Shown here piece by piece: positions 23,880-31,236 of a stretch of 64,000 nucleotides of DNA. Within the stretch, counting starts at the first letter, position 1. Every line of letters begins with the position of its first letter. The stretch is from contig NZ_SMGI01000005.1 in assembly GCF_004346845.1 (NCBI RefSeq), forward strand, positions 62,001-126,000, read 5' to 3'. A program made the translations under genes and the position numbers. The DNA is from Winogradskyella wandonensis (GTDB lineage: Bacteria; Bacteroidota; Bacteroidia; Flavobacteriales; Flavobacteriaceae). The notes beneath the pieces are model-generated. The model did not search any database. It saw only the letters and a program-made list of their open reading frames with translations, and was not told where the DNA came from.

Positions 23880-23906
23880 CATTCAGCATGATTTTTTTGC
23901 TGAATG
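23880..23906 (+). promoter_or_regulatory. 5'-leader hairpin before the FadL-like gene
   Basis: Inverted repeat CATTCAGCA / TGCTGAATG with a 9-nt loop, inside the predicted leader and 17 bp before the ATG at 23924. It overlaps an alternative ATG at 23888. It has no U run, so it is more likely an mRNA-stability or translation element than a terminator. Confidence 0.45.
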
Positions 23907-23923
23907 CCATAAAAACTCTCATC

Positions 23924-25321
23924 ATGAAAACAACTCTTCTTAAATTTTTTGCCTTGTTATTCTCAACGGCTCTATTTTCACAAGCGGGTCATATTATGCA
24001 AGGTGTAGGGAATGTGAATATGTCTATGGGTGGAGCAGCTACTGCACAACCTCTAGATATTTCTGGTGCTTTGCATTGGAATCCAGCATCGATATCAACT
24101 TTTGACGATAAGATTATACGCTTTGATATTGGATTTTTCTTCTCGTCCCCAGAGTTAAGTGCCAGTTTACCTGAAGGTTTATTATTTCAGGCTGGAGATA
24201 TGGGGCCAGGTTCACCAGCCTCACCTCCTGTTTTTGGTACTACAAAAGATGATAGAGGTGTTTCTGCTCTACCTGCTTTGGCTATGGTTTGGGGTAAAGA
24301 AAATAGTAAGCATACTTTTGGTGCTTCTGCTTTTGGCATTAGTGGATTTGGGGTTACTTTTCCTCAAGAAACCAACTTACCTTTTGACCAAAATGGAATG
24401 CCAAACACTAACTGGAATCCAAACAACTCAAACCCTGTGACTTGGCCACAAGCCTTAAGAGGTTTTGGGCATATAGAATCTGAATACATACTCTTACAAA
24501 TAGGTTTTACGTGGGCATACGAGATTTCAGACAAACTTTCTTTTGGTATACAACCTACATTTAACTATGCAAATCTTGAGTTAATGCCAAATCCTACGGC
24601 TAATCCGACTATGGCAGGTTATCCAAGCACAAACAAGGCTAATGCCACAGGTTATGGTGCACAGTTTGGACTATTTTATGACTCTGGAAAAGGATTTAAG
24701 GCAGGTGCATCTTATAAGACAACACAAACATTTAGCGATTTTGAATTTGACAACACCTACTTAGATAATTCTACAGGTACTAACTCCTTTAATATGGATT
24801 ACCCTTCAATATTATCCTTTGGGCTCGGATATTCTACTGATAAGTTTGACTTTGCTTTAGATTATCGTTTAGTGGATTATGAAAACACTGATGGGTTTTC
24901 AGAAACAGGGTGGACACAAACGGGTTCTGTAGCTGGCTTTGGTTGGGAGAATATTTCCATTATCTCTGCTGGTCTACAATACAAAGGCTTTAATAAGTTA
25001 CCATTGCGTATGGGTTATACATACAGTTCTAACCCCATTAATAGTGATGTAGCTTTTTTCAATATTCCCGCTACAGCAGTTATTAAAAACGCCTTCCAAC
25101 TTGGTTTAAGTTATCAACTTTCTGATAGACTTTCGTTAGATAGCACATTCCATTATGGGTTTAGTGGAGACGCTACTGAGGGACAAATATTAGACCCTAT
25201 GCAAGTTTCTCCTACAAATCCGCTTGGTGCTATTCCTGGCACATCTGTCTCTTATGATATGAAGACATCTATGATTATGGTTGGTGTGAACTATATATTT
25301 AATAAAAAGGCTGATGAATAG
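23924..25321 (+). CDS. outer-membrane FadL/OmpP1-family porin
   Basis: 465 residues from the ATG at 23924, which begins a normal signal peptide (KTTLLKFFALLFSTALFSQ). The mature N-terminus has the FadL hatch pattern: GVGNVNMSMGGAATAQPLDISGALHWNPAS. The rest is amphipathic beta strands ending in MVGVNYIFNK. FadL proteins import hydrophobic compounds through the outer membrane. It is divergent from the SQR operon and has its own CRP-like promoter; in Bacteroidota such porins often carry diverse nonpolar substrates, so the cargo is unknown. Confidence 0.88.
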   Translation: MKTTLLKFFALLFSTALFSQAGHIMQGVGNVNMSMGGAATAQPLDISGALHWNPASISTFDDKIIRFDIGFFFSSPELSASLPEGLLFQAGDMGPGSPASPPVFGTTKDDRGVSALPALAMVWGKENSKHTFGASAFGISGFGVTFPQETNLPFDQNGMPNTNWNPNNSNPVTWPQALRGFGHIESEYILLQIGFTWAYEISDKLSFGIQPTFNYANLELMPNPTANPTMAGYPSTNKANATGYGAQFGLFYDSGKGFKAGASYKTTQTFSDFEFDNTYLDNSTGTNSFNMDYPSILSFGLGYSTDKFDFALDYRLVDYENTDGFSETGWTQTGSVAGFGWENISIISAGLQYKGFNKLPLRMGYTYSSNPINSDVAFFNIPATAVIKNAFQLGLSYQLSDRLSLDSTFHYGFSGDATEGQILDPMQVSPTNPLGAIPGTSVSYDMKTSMIMVGVNYIFNKKADE

Positions 25322-25494
25322 TATGTTGTGTTGTATTATTTAAAATTCATCCTTTTGCACAAATGTGCCAATCTAATTTTCAAAATTTGGGTTGTCACAT
25401 TTGTTTAATCGATATTTATAAATGAAATCCCTAAAACAGCTAAAATTTATGGTAGCTTAAGGGAAAAGGGTAATTTAGATTTCTAATAAAAAAG

Positions 25495-25524
25495 AAAAAA
25501 CCGTAACATTTGTTACGGTTTTTT
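25495..25524 (-). terminator. bidirectional terminator after tRNA-Ser
   Basis: Stem AAAAAACCGTAACA with a 2-nt loop and U runs on both strands. It begins 3 bp beyond the tRNA 3' end and could also stop transcripts from the porin gene. The 170 bp before it (25322-25494) show only a short palindrome GCACAAATGTGC near 25358. Confidence 0.88.
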
Positions 25525-25527
25525 TTG

Positions 25528-25612
25528 CGGAGAAAGAGGGATTCGAACCCCCGGAGGTGTGACCCTCAACAGTTTTCAAGACTGCCGCATTCGACCACTC
25601 TGCCATTTCTCC
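25528..25612 (-). tRNA. tRNA-Ser (anticodon TGA)
   Basis: Acceptor stem GGAGAAA/TTTCTCC with discriminator G, anticodon loop CTTGAAA giving TGA, a long variable arm and the T loop GGTTCGAATCC. Length 85 nt as usual for serine class II tRNA. The CCA is not encoded (GCAA follows). Confidence 0.95.
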
Positions 25613-25650
25613 TTGAGTGCCTCATCAAGGTATTCCCTTGAATGCGGGTG

Positions 25651-25681
25651 CAAATATAAAATCCTTTTTGCGTTAGCCAAA
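25651..25681 (-). promoter_or_regulatory. tRNA-Ser promoter
   Basis: Minus-strand TTTG, 19 bp, TATATTTG: the complete flavobacterial consensus, ending 38 bp before the tRNA. Confidence 0.8.
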
Positions 25682-25804
25682 GGTTTTTTTCTAATTTTTT
25701 TATCTAATTAATTTCTTTTTTAAAAAATTCGTAGCTTTTCTCAAAGCATTGTATTTTCGGCACAATAAATGCTTATTAAAGCGTTATAATCAAAATCTTT
25801 TTAC

Positions 25805-26584
25805 ATGAAGCATTTACTTCTTTTTGTAATATCCTTAATTTCTTTTTTTGGATACTCCCAGAACAATACCATTGCATTTGGAGAAAAACTGGTGTTTACC
25901 GCATCTTACAACATGTCTGGACTATTAACTGATATCGCTGAGGTTAAAATGGAGACAAGTAAGATAAGTACATCTTCCAGTACGCTTATGCGACTTAAAT
26001 GTACAGCTGCAACTTACAGTAATTTTGATAGTTTTTTTAAAGTAAGAGATTTGTACGAGAGTTATGTTAGCCCAAAAAGTTTAACACCTTACCTATATAA
26101 GAGAGATATAAACGAAGGTGGCTATTATAAATTTATGCAATATAAATATCGTAGAAAAGCAAAGAGTGTAGAAAGCATCAAGAAAAAAAGAAGAAGCGAC
26201 GGCACTATTTGGGAAGAAAAAAAACAAATTAGTATCGGTAGCAATACAAAAGATTTAGTAGCAACGCTATACACACTACGCAACTTAGATATACACAAAG
26301 CTAATGTTGGTGATGCATCTAGCTTTAAAGTGCTGTTTGATAACCAGGAATCTACTGTTGTGTTTAAATATTTAGGAAAAGAAACCATTTCAACAGCTAT
26401 TGGTAGAAAAGAATGCTATAAAATTGCAATTAGCCTTCGAGACTCTGATGTACTTAAAGGAAATAATTCTAATATAATTTGGCTTACTGCAGATGCTAAT
26501 AAAGTACCTGTTTTTGCCAAGTTTAAAATTCCTGTCGGTAACGGTGAATTAAAAATTAAATCGGCAACTGGGCTTAAAAACTAA
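25805..26584 (+). CDS. secreted DUF3108 protein
   Basis: 259 residues with signal peptide KHLLLFVISLISFFGYSQ. The fold of DUF3108 is visible in FGEKLVFTASYNMSGLLTDIAEVKME, then SFFKVRDLYESYVSPKSLTPYLYKRDINEGG and the closing ECYKIAISL ... WLTADANKVPVFAKFKIPVGNGELKI. These periplasmic beta-rich proteins have no known activity. It is followed 4 bp later by a small membrane protein gene. Confidence 0.85.
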   Translation: MKHLLLFVISLISFFGYSQNNTIAFGEKLVFTASYNMSGLLTDIAEVKMETSKISTSSSTLMRLKCTAATYSNFDSFFKVRDLYESYVSPKSLTPYLYKRDINEGGYYKFMQYKYRRKAKSVESIKKKRRSDGTIWEEKKQISIGSNTKDLVATLYTLRNLDIHKANVGDASSFKVLFDNQESTVVFKYLGKETISTAIGRKECYKIAISLRDSDVLKGNNSNIIWLTADANKVPVFAKFKIPVGNGELKIKSATGLKN

Positions 26585-26588
26585 TATC

Positions 26589-26918
26589 ATGAAAAACGTA
26601 TTTGTCATATTCGGTTTTATTTCTTCAATACTAGCGGTTATTCTTTCTATAACGCCGCTTTATAAATTAGCCTTATTCCCCGTAATTATAGCATTTTTGT
26701 GTGGTTTAGGCTTAGTTTTCTTGTCACGTAAAAAGCAAATAAAGACCAAAGCTATTCAATATATATTCTTGCTAAGTATCATCGCTCTATCTTTCACTAT
26801 ATACAAAAGTATATTTCAAAAAGCTGAAGTTGGTAATACCGAAGAATTAGAAAAACGTGATGAATCTTCTGAAGAGGAAGCCATAAAAGAATTAGAGGAT
26901 ATCGAAATAGACATCTAA
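26589..26918 (+). CDS. small membrane protein with acidic tail
   Basis: 109 residues, three predicted helices (about 3-23, 27-47, 58-75), then a strongly acidic soluble tail (EELEKRDESSEEEAIKELED). No family recognised. Starts 4 bp after the DUF3108 gene, so the pair is probably cotranscribed. Confidence 0.6.
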   Translation: MKNVFVIFGFISSILAVILSITPLYKLALFPVIIAFLCGLGLVFLSRKKQIKTKAIQYIFLLSIIALSFTIYKSIFQKAEVGNTEELEKRDESSEEEAIKELEDIEIDI

Positions 26919-26946
26919 TTTTCTTACAAAAGTTTTATTTTTCTCT

Positions 26947-26954
26947 TATTTTTG
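26947..26954 (+). promoter_or_regulatory. -7 promoter element before the M28 peptidase gene
   Basis: TATTTTTG fits TAnnTTTG and ends 18 bp before the ATG at 26973. No clear -33 TTTG. Confidence 0.4.
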
Positions 26955-26972
26955 AAGCCTAATCTTTAGAAA

Positions 26973-28004
26973 ATGAGAATACTAGTAGCATCTCTCCTTC
27001 TTTTAGTAGGTACATGTTCTAATAAAAGGCATAGCGAGAGAGTCAGTGACTTAAAAGCATCTATCGAATTTAACGATAAATCTAGTGTAGAAACTTATTT
27101 AAATACCATCACAGAAAATGACTTAGAGCGTCATCTAGTTGAAATAGCTTCTGACAAATACGGCGGAAGAATGACAGGCGAAGATGGCCACAATCAAATC
27201 TGCGATTATATAAGGTCTCACTATCAAAATTTAGAGCTCGAAGCGCCAGTAGCATATCAAGATTATTACCAAAGAATTCCTGCTGTCTTTTTACCTGAAA
27301 ATCTTAAAGATTCGCAAAATGTTATTGCCTTTATAGAAGGCTCAGAATTTCCAGAAGAGTACATTATCATTTCTGCACATTCAGATCATTTAGGCATAGA
27401 ATATGGAGAAATTTTTAATGGTGCCGACGATAATGGTTCTGGGACATCTGCAATTCTAGAAATAGCAGAAGCTTTTAAATTAGCAGAGAAAAACGGCGTT
27501 AGACCAAGAAGAAGTATTGTTTTTCTGCACGTCACAGCCGAAGAACATGGACTAATTGGTTCTCGTTTCTACACGGAAAATCCAGCGTTTCCTTTAGAAT
27601 TTACCGTAGCAAATCTTAATATGGACATGATTGGACGCGTAGACGAAAAGCATCTAAATAACCCTGATTACGTCTATTTAATAGGCTCTGATAGAATAAG
27701 TACCGAACTCGATTATATTGTAAGAAAGGCTAATGACGAGTTTGCCAAGCTTGAATTAGATTATAAATACAATGACCGAAACGATTCTAACAGATATTAC
27801 AATCGCTCTGACCATTATAATTTTGCTTTAAAGAACATTCCTGTTATTTTCTTTTTTAATGGAGAACATAGCGATTATCATAAAGCTAGTGATACCATAG
27901 ATAAAATTAATTTTAATGTTTTAAAGAAAAGAACACAACTTATCTTTGCAACAGCATGGTATATCGCAAACTCTGATAATGCGCCATCTAAAGAAATTCT
28001 TTAA
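26973..28004 (+). CDS. M28 family zinc metallopeptidase, lipoprotein, short form
   Basis: 343 residues. The signal ends in a lipobox-like GTCSN with cysteine 15. The peptidase motifs are complete: HSDHLG and GADDNGSGT (zinc ligands), AEEHGLIGS (catalytic and zinc glutamates), NMDMIGR and SDHYNF. It lacks the PA insert carried by its neighbour. The two genes are clear paralogues over their catalytic domains. The probable role is removal of N-terminal residues from peptides in the periplasm or at the cell surface. Confidence 0.9.
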   Translation: MRILVASLLLLVGTCSNKRHSERVSDLKASIEFNDKSSVETYLNTITENDLERHLVEIASDKYGGRMTGEDGHNQICDYIRSHYQNLELEAPVAYQDYYQRIPAVFLPENLKDSQNVIAFIEGSEFPEEYIIISAHSDHLGIEYGEIFNGADDNGSGTSAILEIAEAFKLAEKNGVRPRRSIVFLHVTAEEHGLIGSRFYTENPAFPLEFTVANLNMDMIGRVDEKHLNNPDYVYLIGSDRISTELDYIVRKANDEFAKLELDYKYNDRNDSNRYYNRSDHYNFALKNIPVIFFFNGEHSDYHKASDTIDKINFNVLKKRTQLIFATAWYIANSDNAPSKEIL

Positions 28005-28106
28005 TGTTAAAATGTGTTAAACAGTTTATAGAGAATTAGGTTTATCGTTTAATGCATTAATTTTAAGCACATATTTTTAATACAAGACATATAATTAAAC
28101 TTTGAA

Positions 28107-29678
28107 ATGAAAAAAACAATATTTGCCTTAAGTATTGCTGCAACGCTTGTTTCCTGTGGTAGTGGAAAAAATAGCAGCTCTATCACACCGAAAAAAGAAG
28201 CTAATCCTGTAGATTATGCACAAACCATTACTCAAGACGAGTTAAAAGACATGTTATATACTTATGCTTCAGATGAGTTCGAAGGTAGAAATACAGGCGA
28301 AAAAGGTCAGAAAATGGCTGTAGAATATCTGAAAAACCAATATTTATCTATGGGCATCGCGTCTCCATATTCTGGTGACGATTACTTTCAAGAAGTTCCT
28401 CTAGAAAAACAGAGCGTTTCAAAAGCAGAACTAAGTGTAAATGGTAAAAATTTCGACGCGTTTAAAAATCATATTGTTCTTGTACTTTCAAAAAGTCTAG
28501 ATGTAAATGCTTCAGAAATTGTTTATGTTGGATATGGTATTGATTCAGAAAACTATTCGGATTACAAGGATATCGACGTAAAAGGAAAAATCGTTCTAGC
28601 AAAAGCAGGAGAACCAAAAGACACTAACGGTAATTATGTAACTTCTGGTAAACCAGAAGATACTAAGTGGACAAACGGCCGCCAATCTTTATCGAGTAAA
28701 AGAAACGCTGCTAGTGATAATGGTGCAAAAGCGCTACTTTACTTAGACAATGATTTATTTTCTAGATATGCACCATTTTACCAAAGACAGGCAGAAAGCG
28801 GGTTTTCGGGTAGATTATCACTTAAAACAGGTTCAGAAGATTTTGCTTTTATTATGATTAATGACGAACTGGCGAAAGCGTTACTACCTACTATTGAAAA
28901 TGATAACACCTCAAAATCAATAAATACAGATTTAGTATTAAAGTCTGAAAGAGTTGCCGAAGAGGTTATGTCGGAAAATGTGGTTGCTTTTATCAAAGGT
29001 TCCGAAAAACCGGATGAAATTGTTGTGCTCTCTGCGCATTTAGATCACGAGGGTATTAAAAACGGTGAGGTTTATAATGGAGCTGATGATGACGGTTCTG
29101 GTACTATAGCTATTTTAGAAATTGCCGAAGCGTTCCAACAAGCCGTTAAAGATGGTTACCAACCAAAACGCTCAATATTATTTTTACATGTTACTGGAGA
29201 AGAAAAAGGACTTTTAGGTTCTAGATATTATACGGATATCGACCCTATATTTCCACTAGAAAATACAGTGGCAGATTTAAATATAGATATGATAGGACGT
29301 ACGGACCCAAAACGTAAAGAAGGCGACAGAAACTATGTTTATCTCATTGGTAGCGATAAATTAAGTACAGAATTACACAACCTGTCAGAAGAGGTTAATA
29401 AAAAGTATACGAATATAGAACTAGATTATACGTATAACGACGAAAACGATCCCAACCGCTATTACTACCGCTCAGACCATTATAACTTTGCTAAAAATAA
29501 TGTTCCTGTAATCTTCTATTTTAACGGTACTCACGACGATTATCATAGACCTAGTGATACACCAGATAAAATTGAATACGATTTATTAGAAAACCGATCG
29601 CGATTAGTATTCTATACGGCATGGGAATTAGCTAACAGAGAAAATCGAGTGGTTGTGGATAAGGCTGAAGAAAACTAA
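28107..29678 (+). CDS. M28 family zinc metallopeptidase with PA domain, lipoprotein
   Basis: 523 residues. Lipoprotein signal LVSCGSG with cysteine 17. A protease-associated region (about residues 115-290) is inserted before the catalytic domain, with IVYVGYGIDSENYSDYKDIDVKGKIVLAKAGEP and ASDNGAKALLYLDN. Peptidase motifs: HLDHEG, GADDDGSGT, GEEKGLLGS, NIDMIGR, SDHYNF. Its catalytic half matches the upstream 343-residue enzyme closely, so the pair arose by duplication with gain or loss of the PA insert. A strong terminator follows. Confidence 0.92.
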   Translation: MKKTIFALSIAATLVSCGSGKNSSSITPKKEANPVDYAQTITQDELKDMLYTYASDEFEGRNTGEKGQKMAVEYLKNQYLSMGIASPYSGDDYFQEVPLEKQSVSKAELSVNGKNFDAFKNHIVLVLSKSLDVNASEIVYVGYGIDSENYSDYKDIDVKGKIVLAKAGEPKDTNGNYVTSGKPEDTKWTNGRQSLSSKRNAASDNGAKALLYLDNDLFSRYAPFYQRQAESGFSGRLSLKTGSEDFAFIMINDELAKALLPTIENDNTSKSINTDLVLKSERVAEEVMSENVVAFIKGSEKPDEIVVLSAHLDHEGIKNGEVYNGADDDGSGTIAILEIAEAFQQAVKDGYQPKRSILFLHVTGEEKGLLGSRYYTDIDPIFPLENTVADLNIDMIGRTDPKRKEGDRNYVYLIGSDKLSTELHNLSEEVNKKYTNIELDYTYNDENDPNRYYYRSDHYNFAKNNVPVIFYFNGTHDDYHRPSDTPDKIEYDLLENRSRLVFYTAWELANRENRVVVDKAEEN

Positions 29679-29702
29679 GAATGAATTAAAATTCTTAAAA
29701 TC

Positions 29703-29747
29703 AATAAATAAGCCTTCTAATATATCTTGGAAGGCTTATTTATTTTA
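29703..29747 (+). terminator. terminator after the M28 peptidase
   Basis: Perfect 15-bp inverted repeat AATAAATAAGCCTTC (29703-29744) with a 12-nt loop, closing into TTATTTATTTT. Confidence 0.8.
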
Positions 29748-29766
29748 AAATTACTTTAAAAAACCT

Positions 29767-29797
29767 TTTGCAAAAAAATAGAATTAAATTACATTTG
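29767..29797 (+). promoter_or_regulatory. tRNA-His promoter
   Basis: TTTG (29767-29770), 19 bp, TACATTTG (29790-29797): complete consensus, 17 bp before the tRNA. Confidence 0.8.
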
Positions 29798-29814
29798 CAC
29801 TCCTAATCAAAAAT

Positions 29815-29889
29815 GGTGGTTGTAGCTCAGTTGGTTAGAGCGCTGGTTTGTGGTACCAGATGTCGTGGGTTCGAGTCCCATCTTCCACC
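29815..29889 (+). tRNA. tRNA-His (anticodon GTG)
   Basis: Anticodon loop TTGTGGT between CTGGT/ACCAG; D and T arms are normal, and the extra G-1 typical of tRNA-His is encoded and pairs with C73. The acceptor stem GTGGTTG/CTTCCAC has two adjacent T-T mismatches (5-68 and 6-67), which is unusual. CCA follows at 29890-29892 but is shared with a hairpin, so it may be coincidental. Confidence 0.9.
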
Positions 29890-29941
29890 CCAAGACGATT
29901 GACATAGTCAATGTCTTGGTGCTGACCGAAGCGTCAGTACC
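29890..29941 (+). other. two tandem hairpins downstream of tRNA-His
   Basis: First: CCAAGAC / GTCTTGG enclosing ATTGAC / GTCAAT (29890-29919). Second: GGT-CTGAC / GTCAG-ACC with one mismatch (29918-29941). They abut the tRNA 3' end, so they may guide 3' processing, and they precede the terminator. Confidence 0.6.
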
Positions 29942-29951
29942 AATAATTACT

Positions 29952-29985
29952 AACCTACCCTGACGGGTAGGTTTTCTTTTTTTTA
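29952..29985 (+). terminator. terminator of the tRNA-His unit
   Basis: 9-bp stem AACCTACCC / GGGTAGGTT with TGAC loop, followed by TTTCTTTTTTTT. Confidence 0.9.
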
Positions 29986-29994
29986 TGATAAATA

Positions 29995-30240
29995 ATGGAT
30001 TATTACGTTTATATTATTTATTCAGAGTCGAAAGACACCTATTACAAAGGCATAACTAATAACTCTAAAAGAAGGTTATACGAGCATAATTCAAAATCTA
30101 ACTCAGGATATACAAAATCTGGAAAGCCATGGGTTGAAACTTTAGTCATTAAGAAACCAAATAAGGATAAAGCGTACTTACTTGAAAAAAAATTAAAAAA
30201 CCTTAATAGAAAAAGGCTTGAAGATTTTATAGAAAAATGA
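29995..30240 (+). CDS. small GIY-YIG domain protein
   Basis: 81 residues, a bare GIY-YIG nuclease domain of the UPF0213/YhbQ type: YVYIIYS in place of GIY, YYKGIT in place of YIG, the catalytic arginine in SKRRLYEHN and the metal glutamate in YLLEKKLK. It starts 9 bp after the tRNA-His terminator, so its promoter must overlap that region or it depends on read-through. GIY-YIG genes are often found beside tRNA genes in this phylum. Activity is not established; a free-standing DNA nuclease or binding protein are both possible. Confidence 0.85.
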   Translation: MDYYVYIIYSESKDTYYKGITNNSKRRLYEHNSKSNSGYTKSGKPWVETLVIKKPNKDKAYLLEKKLKNLNRKRLEDFIEK

Positions 30241-30243
30241 AAA

Positions 30244-30960
30244 TTATTTTAAATCAAATAAACTATCTACAGCCGCATAACGCTCTGTTGTAAATCCTTC
30301 TGCATATTCTACACCTATAAGTCTTCCTAAGTTTCTAGCTCTATACGCTATACTATCTGTAAAATTTTTACTGGATATTGGTGTTTCTGGTTCGCTGCTC
30401 TTTGGATTGTAAAATTGCGTTTTATAAGCCAAAACGGCTTCCATTTTTTTATCCATAAAACCAGAGACATCCACTACAAAATCTGGCTTAATGTCTTTCC
30501 ACTGGATATAATGATAAACTACCTTTGGCCTCCAATTGTCTTGAATAACGGCATCTAGCTCAGTTTCAATCTTAACTAACCCACTTAAAAAACAAGCATC
30601 ACTAACAAGTTTACTACCTTTTCCGTGATCTATGTGCCTGTCTTCAATTGCGTTGCAAAGCACAATTTCTGGTCGATACTTACGAATCATTTTTATGATT
30701 TCTATCTGGTGCTTTTCATCATTAACAAAAAAACCATCTGCAAATCCTAAATTTTCTCTAACGGCAATTCCTAGTATTTTAGCGGAATTCGTCGCTTCCT
30801 CATCTCTGGTTTGTTCTGTGCCTCGCGTACCTAATTCGCCTCGAGTTAAATCTATAATTCCAACGCTCTTACCGTTTTCAACTTCTTTGGCAAGAACAGC
30901 CCCACAACCTAATTCCACATCATCAGGATGTGCGCCAAAAGCTAATATGTCTAGTTTCAT
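30244..30960 (-). CDS. bshB1: bacillithiol biosynthesis N-acetylglucosaminyl-malate deacetylase
   Basis: 238 residues, PIG-L/LmbE-type zinc deacetylase. AHPDDVELG (residues 10-18) and the DRHIDHGK segment near 108 supply the zinc ligands. The stretch LTRGELGTRGT and the C-terminal FTTERYAAVDSLF are typical of BshB1, which deacetylates GlcNAc-malate to GlcN-malate in bacillithiol synthesis. This fits a thiol-buffer biology alongside the persulfide cluster. It converges with the GIY-YIG gene with a gap of 3 bp. The 276-bp gap to the next gene holds only the CRP-like promoter. Confidence 0.93.
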   Translation of the reverse strand: MKLDILAFGAHPDDVELGCGAVLAKEVENGKSVGIIDLTRGELGTRGTEQTRDEEATNSAKILGIAVRENLGFADGFFVNDEKHQIEIIKMIRKYRPEIVLCNAIEDRHIDHGKGSKLVSDACFLSGLVKIETELDAVIQDNWRPKVVYHYIQWKDIKPDFVVDVSGFMDKKMEAVLAYKTQFYNPKSSEPETPISSKNFTDSIAYRARNLGRLIGVEYAEGFTTERYAAVDSLFDLK

Positions 30961-31167
30961 TAATTATATTTTCAATAAGAAATCGATTAATTTTTATAAA
31001 AAACTATGGTTTTTTTATCGATTTAACCAAAGTTCATTGTCAAAAGTATTAAAAAGAATAGAGATAACAGGTTTCTTTTTATTACGCAAACGGTTTCGCT
31101 TAACAAAATGATGATTTTATCTATCCAATTCTACATAAAATTGAAAACTTCGTAATTCAATCCTATC

Positions 31168-31211
31168 ATGACATTCGTCATAATAATTAGGTGCTATAGC
31201 CTGTAATTTTA
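31168..31211 (+). promoter_or_regulatory. CRP-like box and -7 element, SLC13/pckA promoter
   Basis: Box ATGACATTCGTCAT at 31168-31181. TAATTTTA (31204-31211) starts 22 bp after it. It is 7 kb from the main cluster of boxes. Predicted leader about 21 nt. Confidence 0.8.
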
Positions 31212-31236
31212 TACCATAATTAAAAGGTTTCCTCCT

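Noticed and set aside
29890-29892. Encoded CCA of tRNA-His as evidence for a special maturation
   Set aside because: The bases also belong to the following hairpin stem, tRNA-Ser lacks an encoded CCA, so chance is the simplest explanation.
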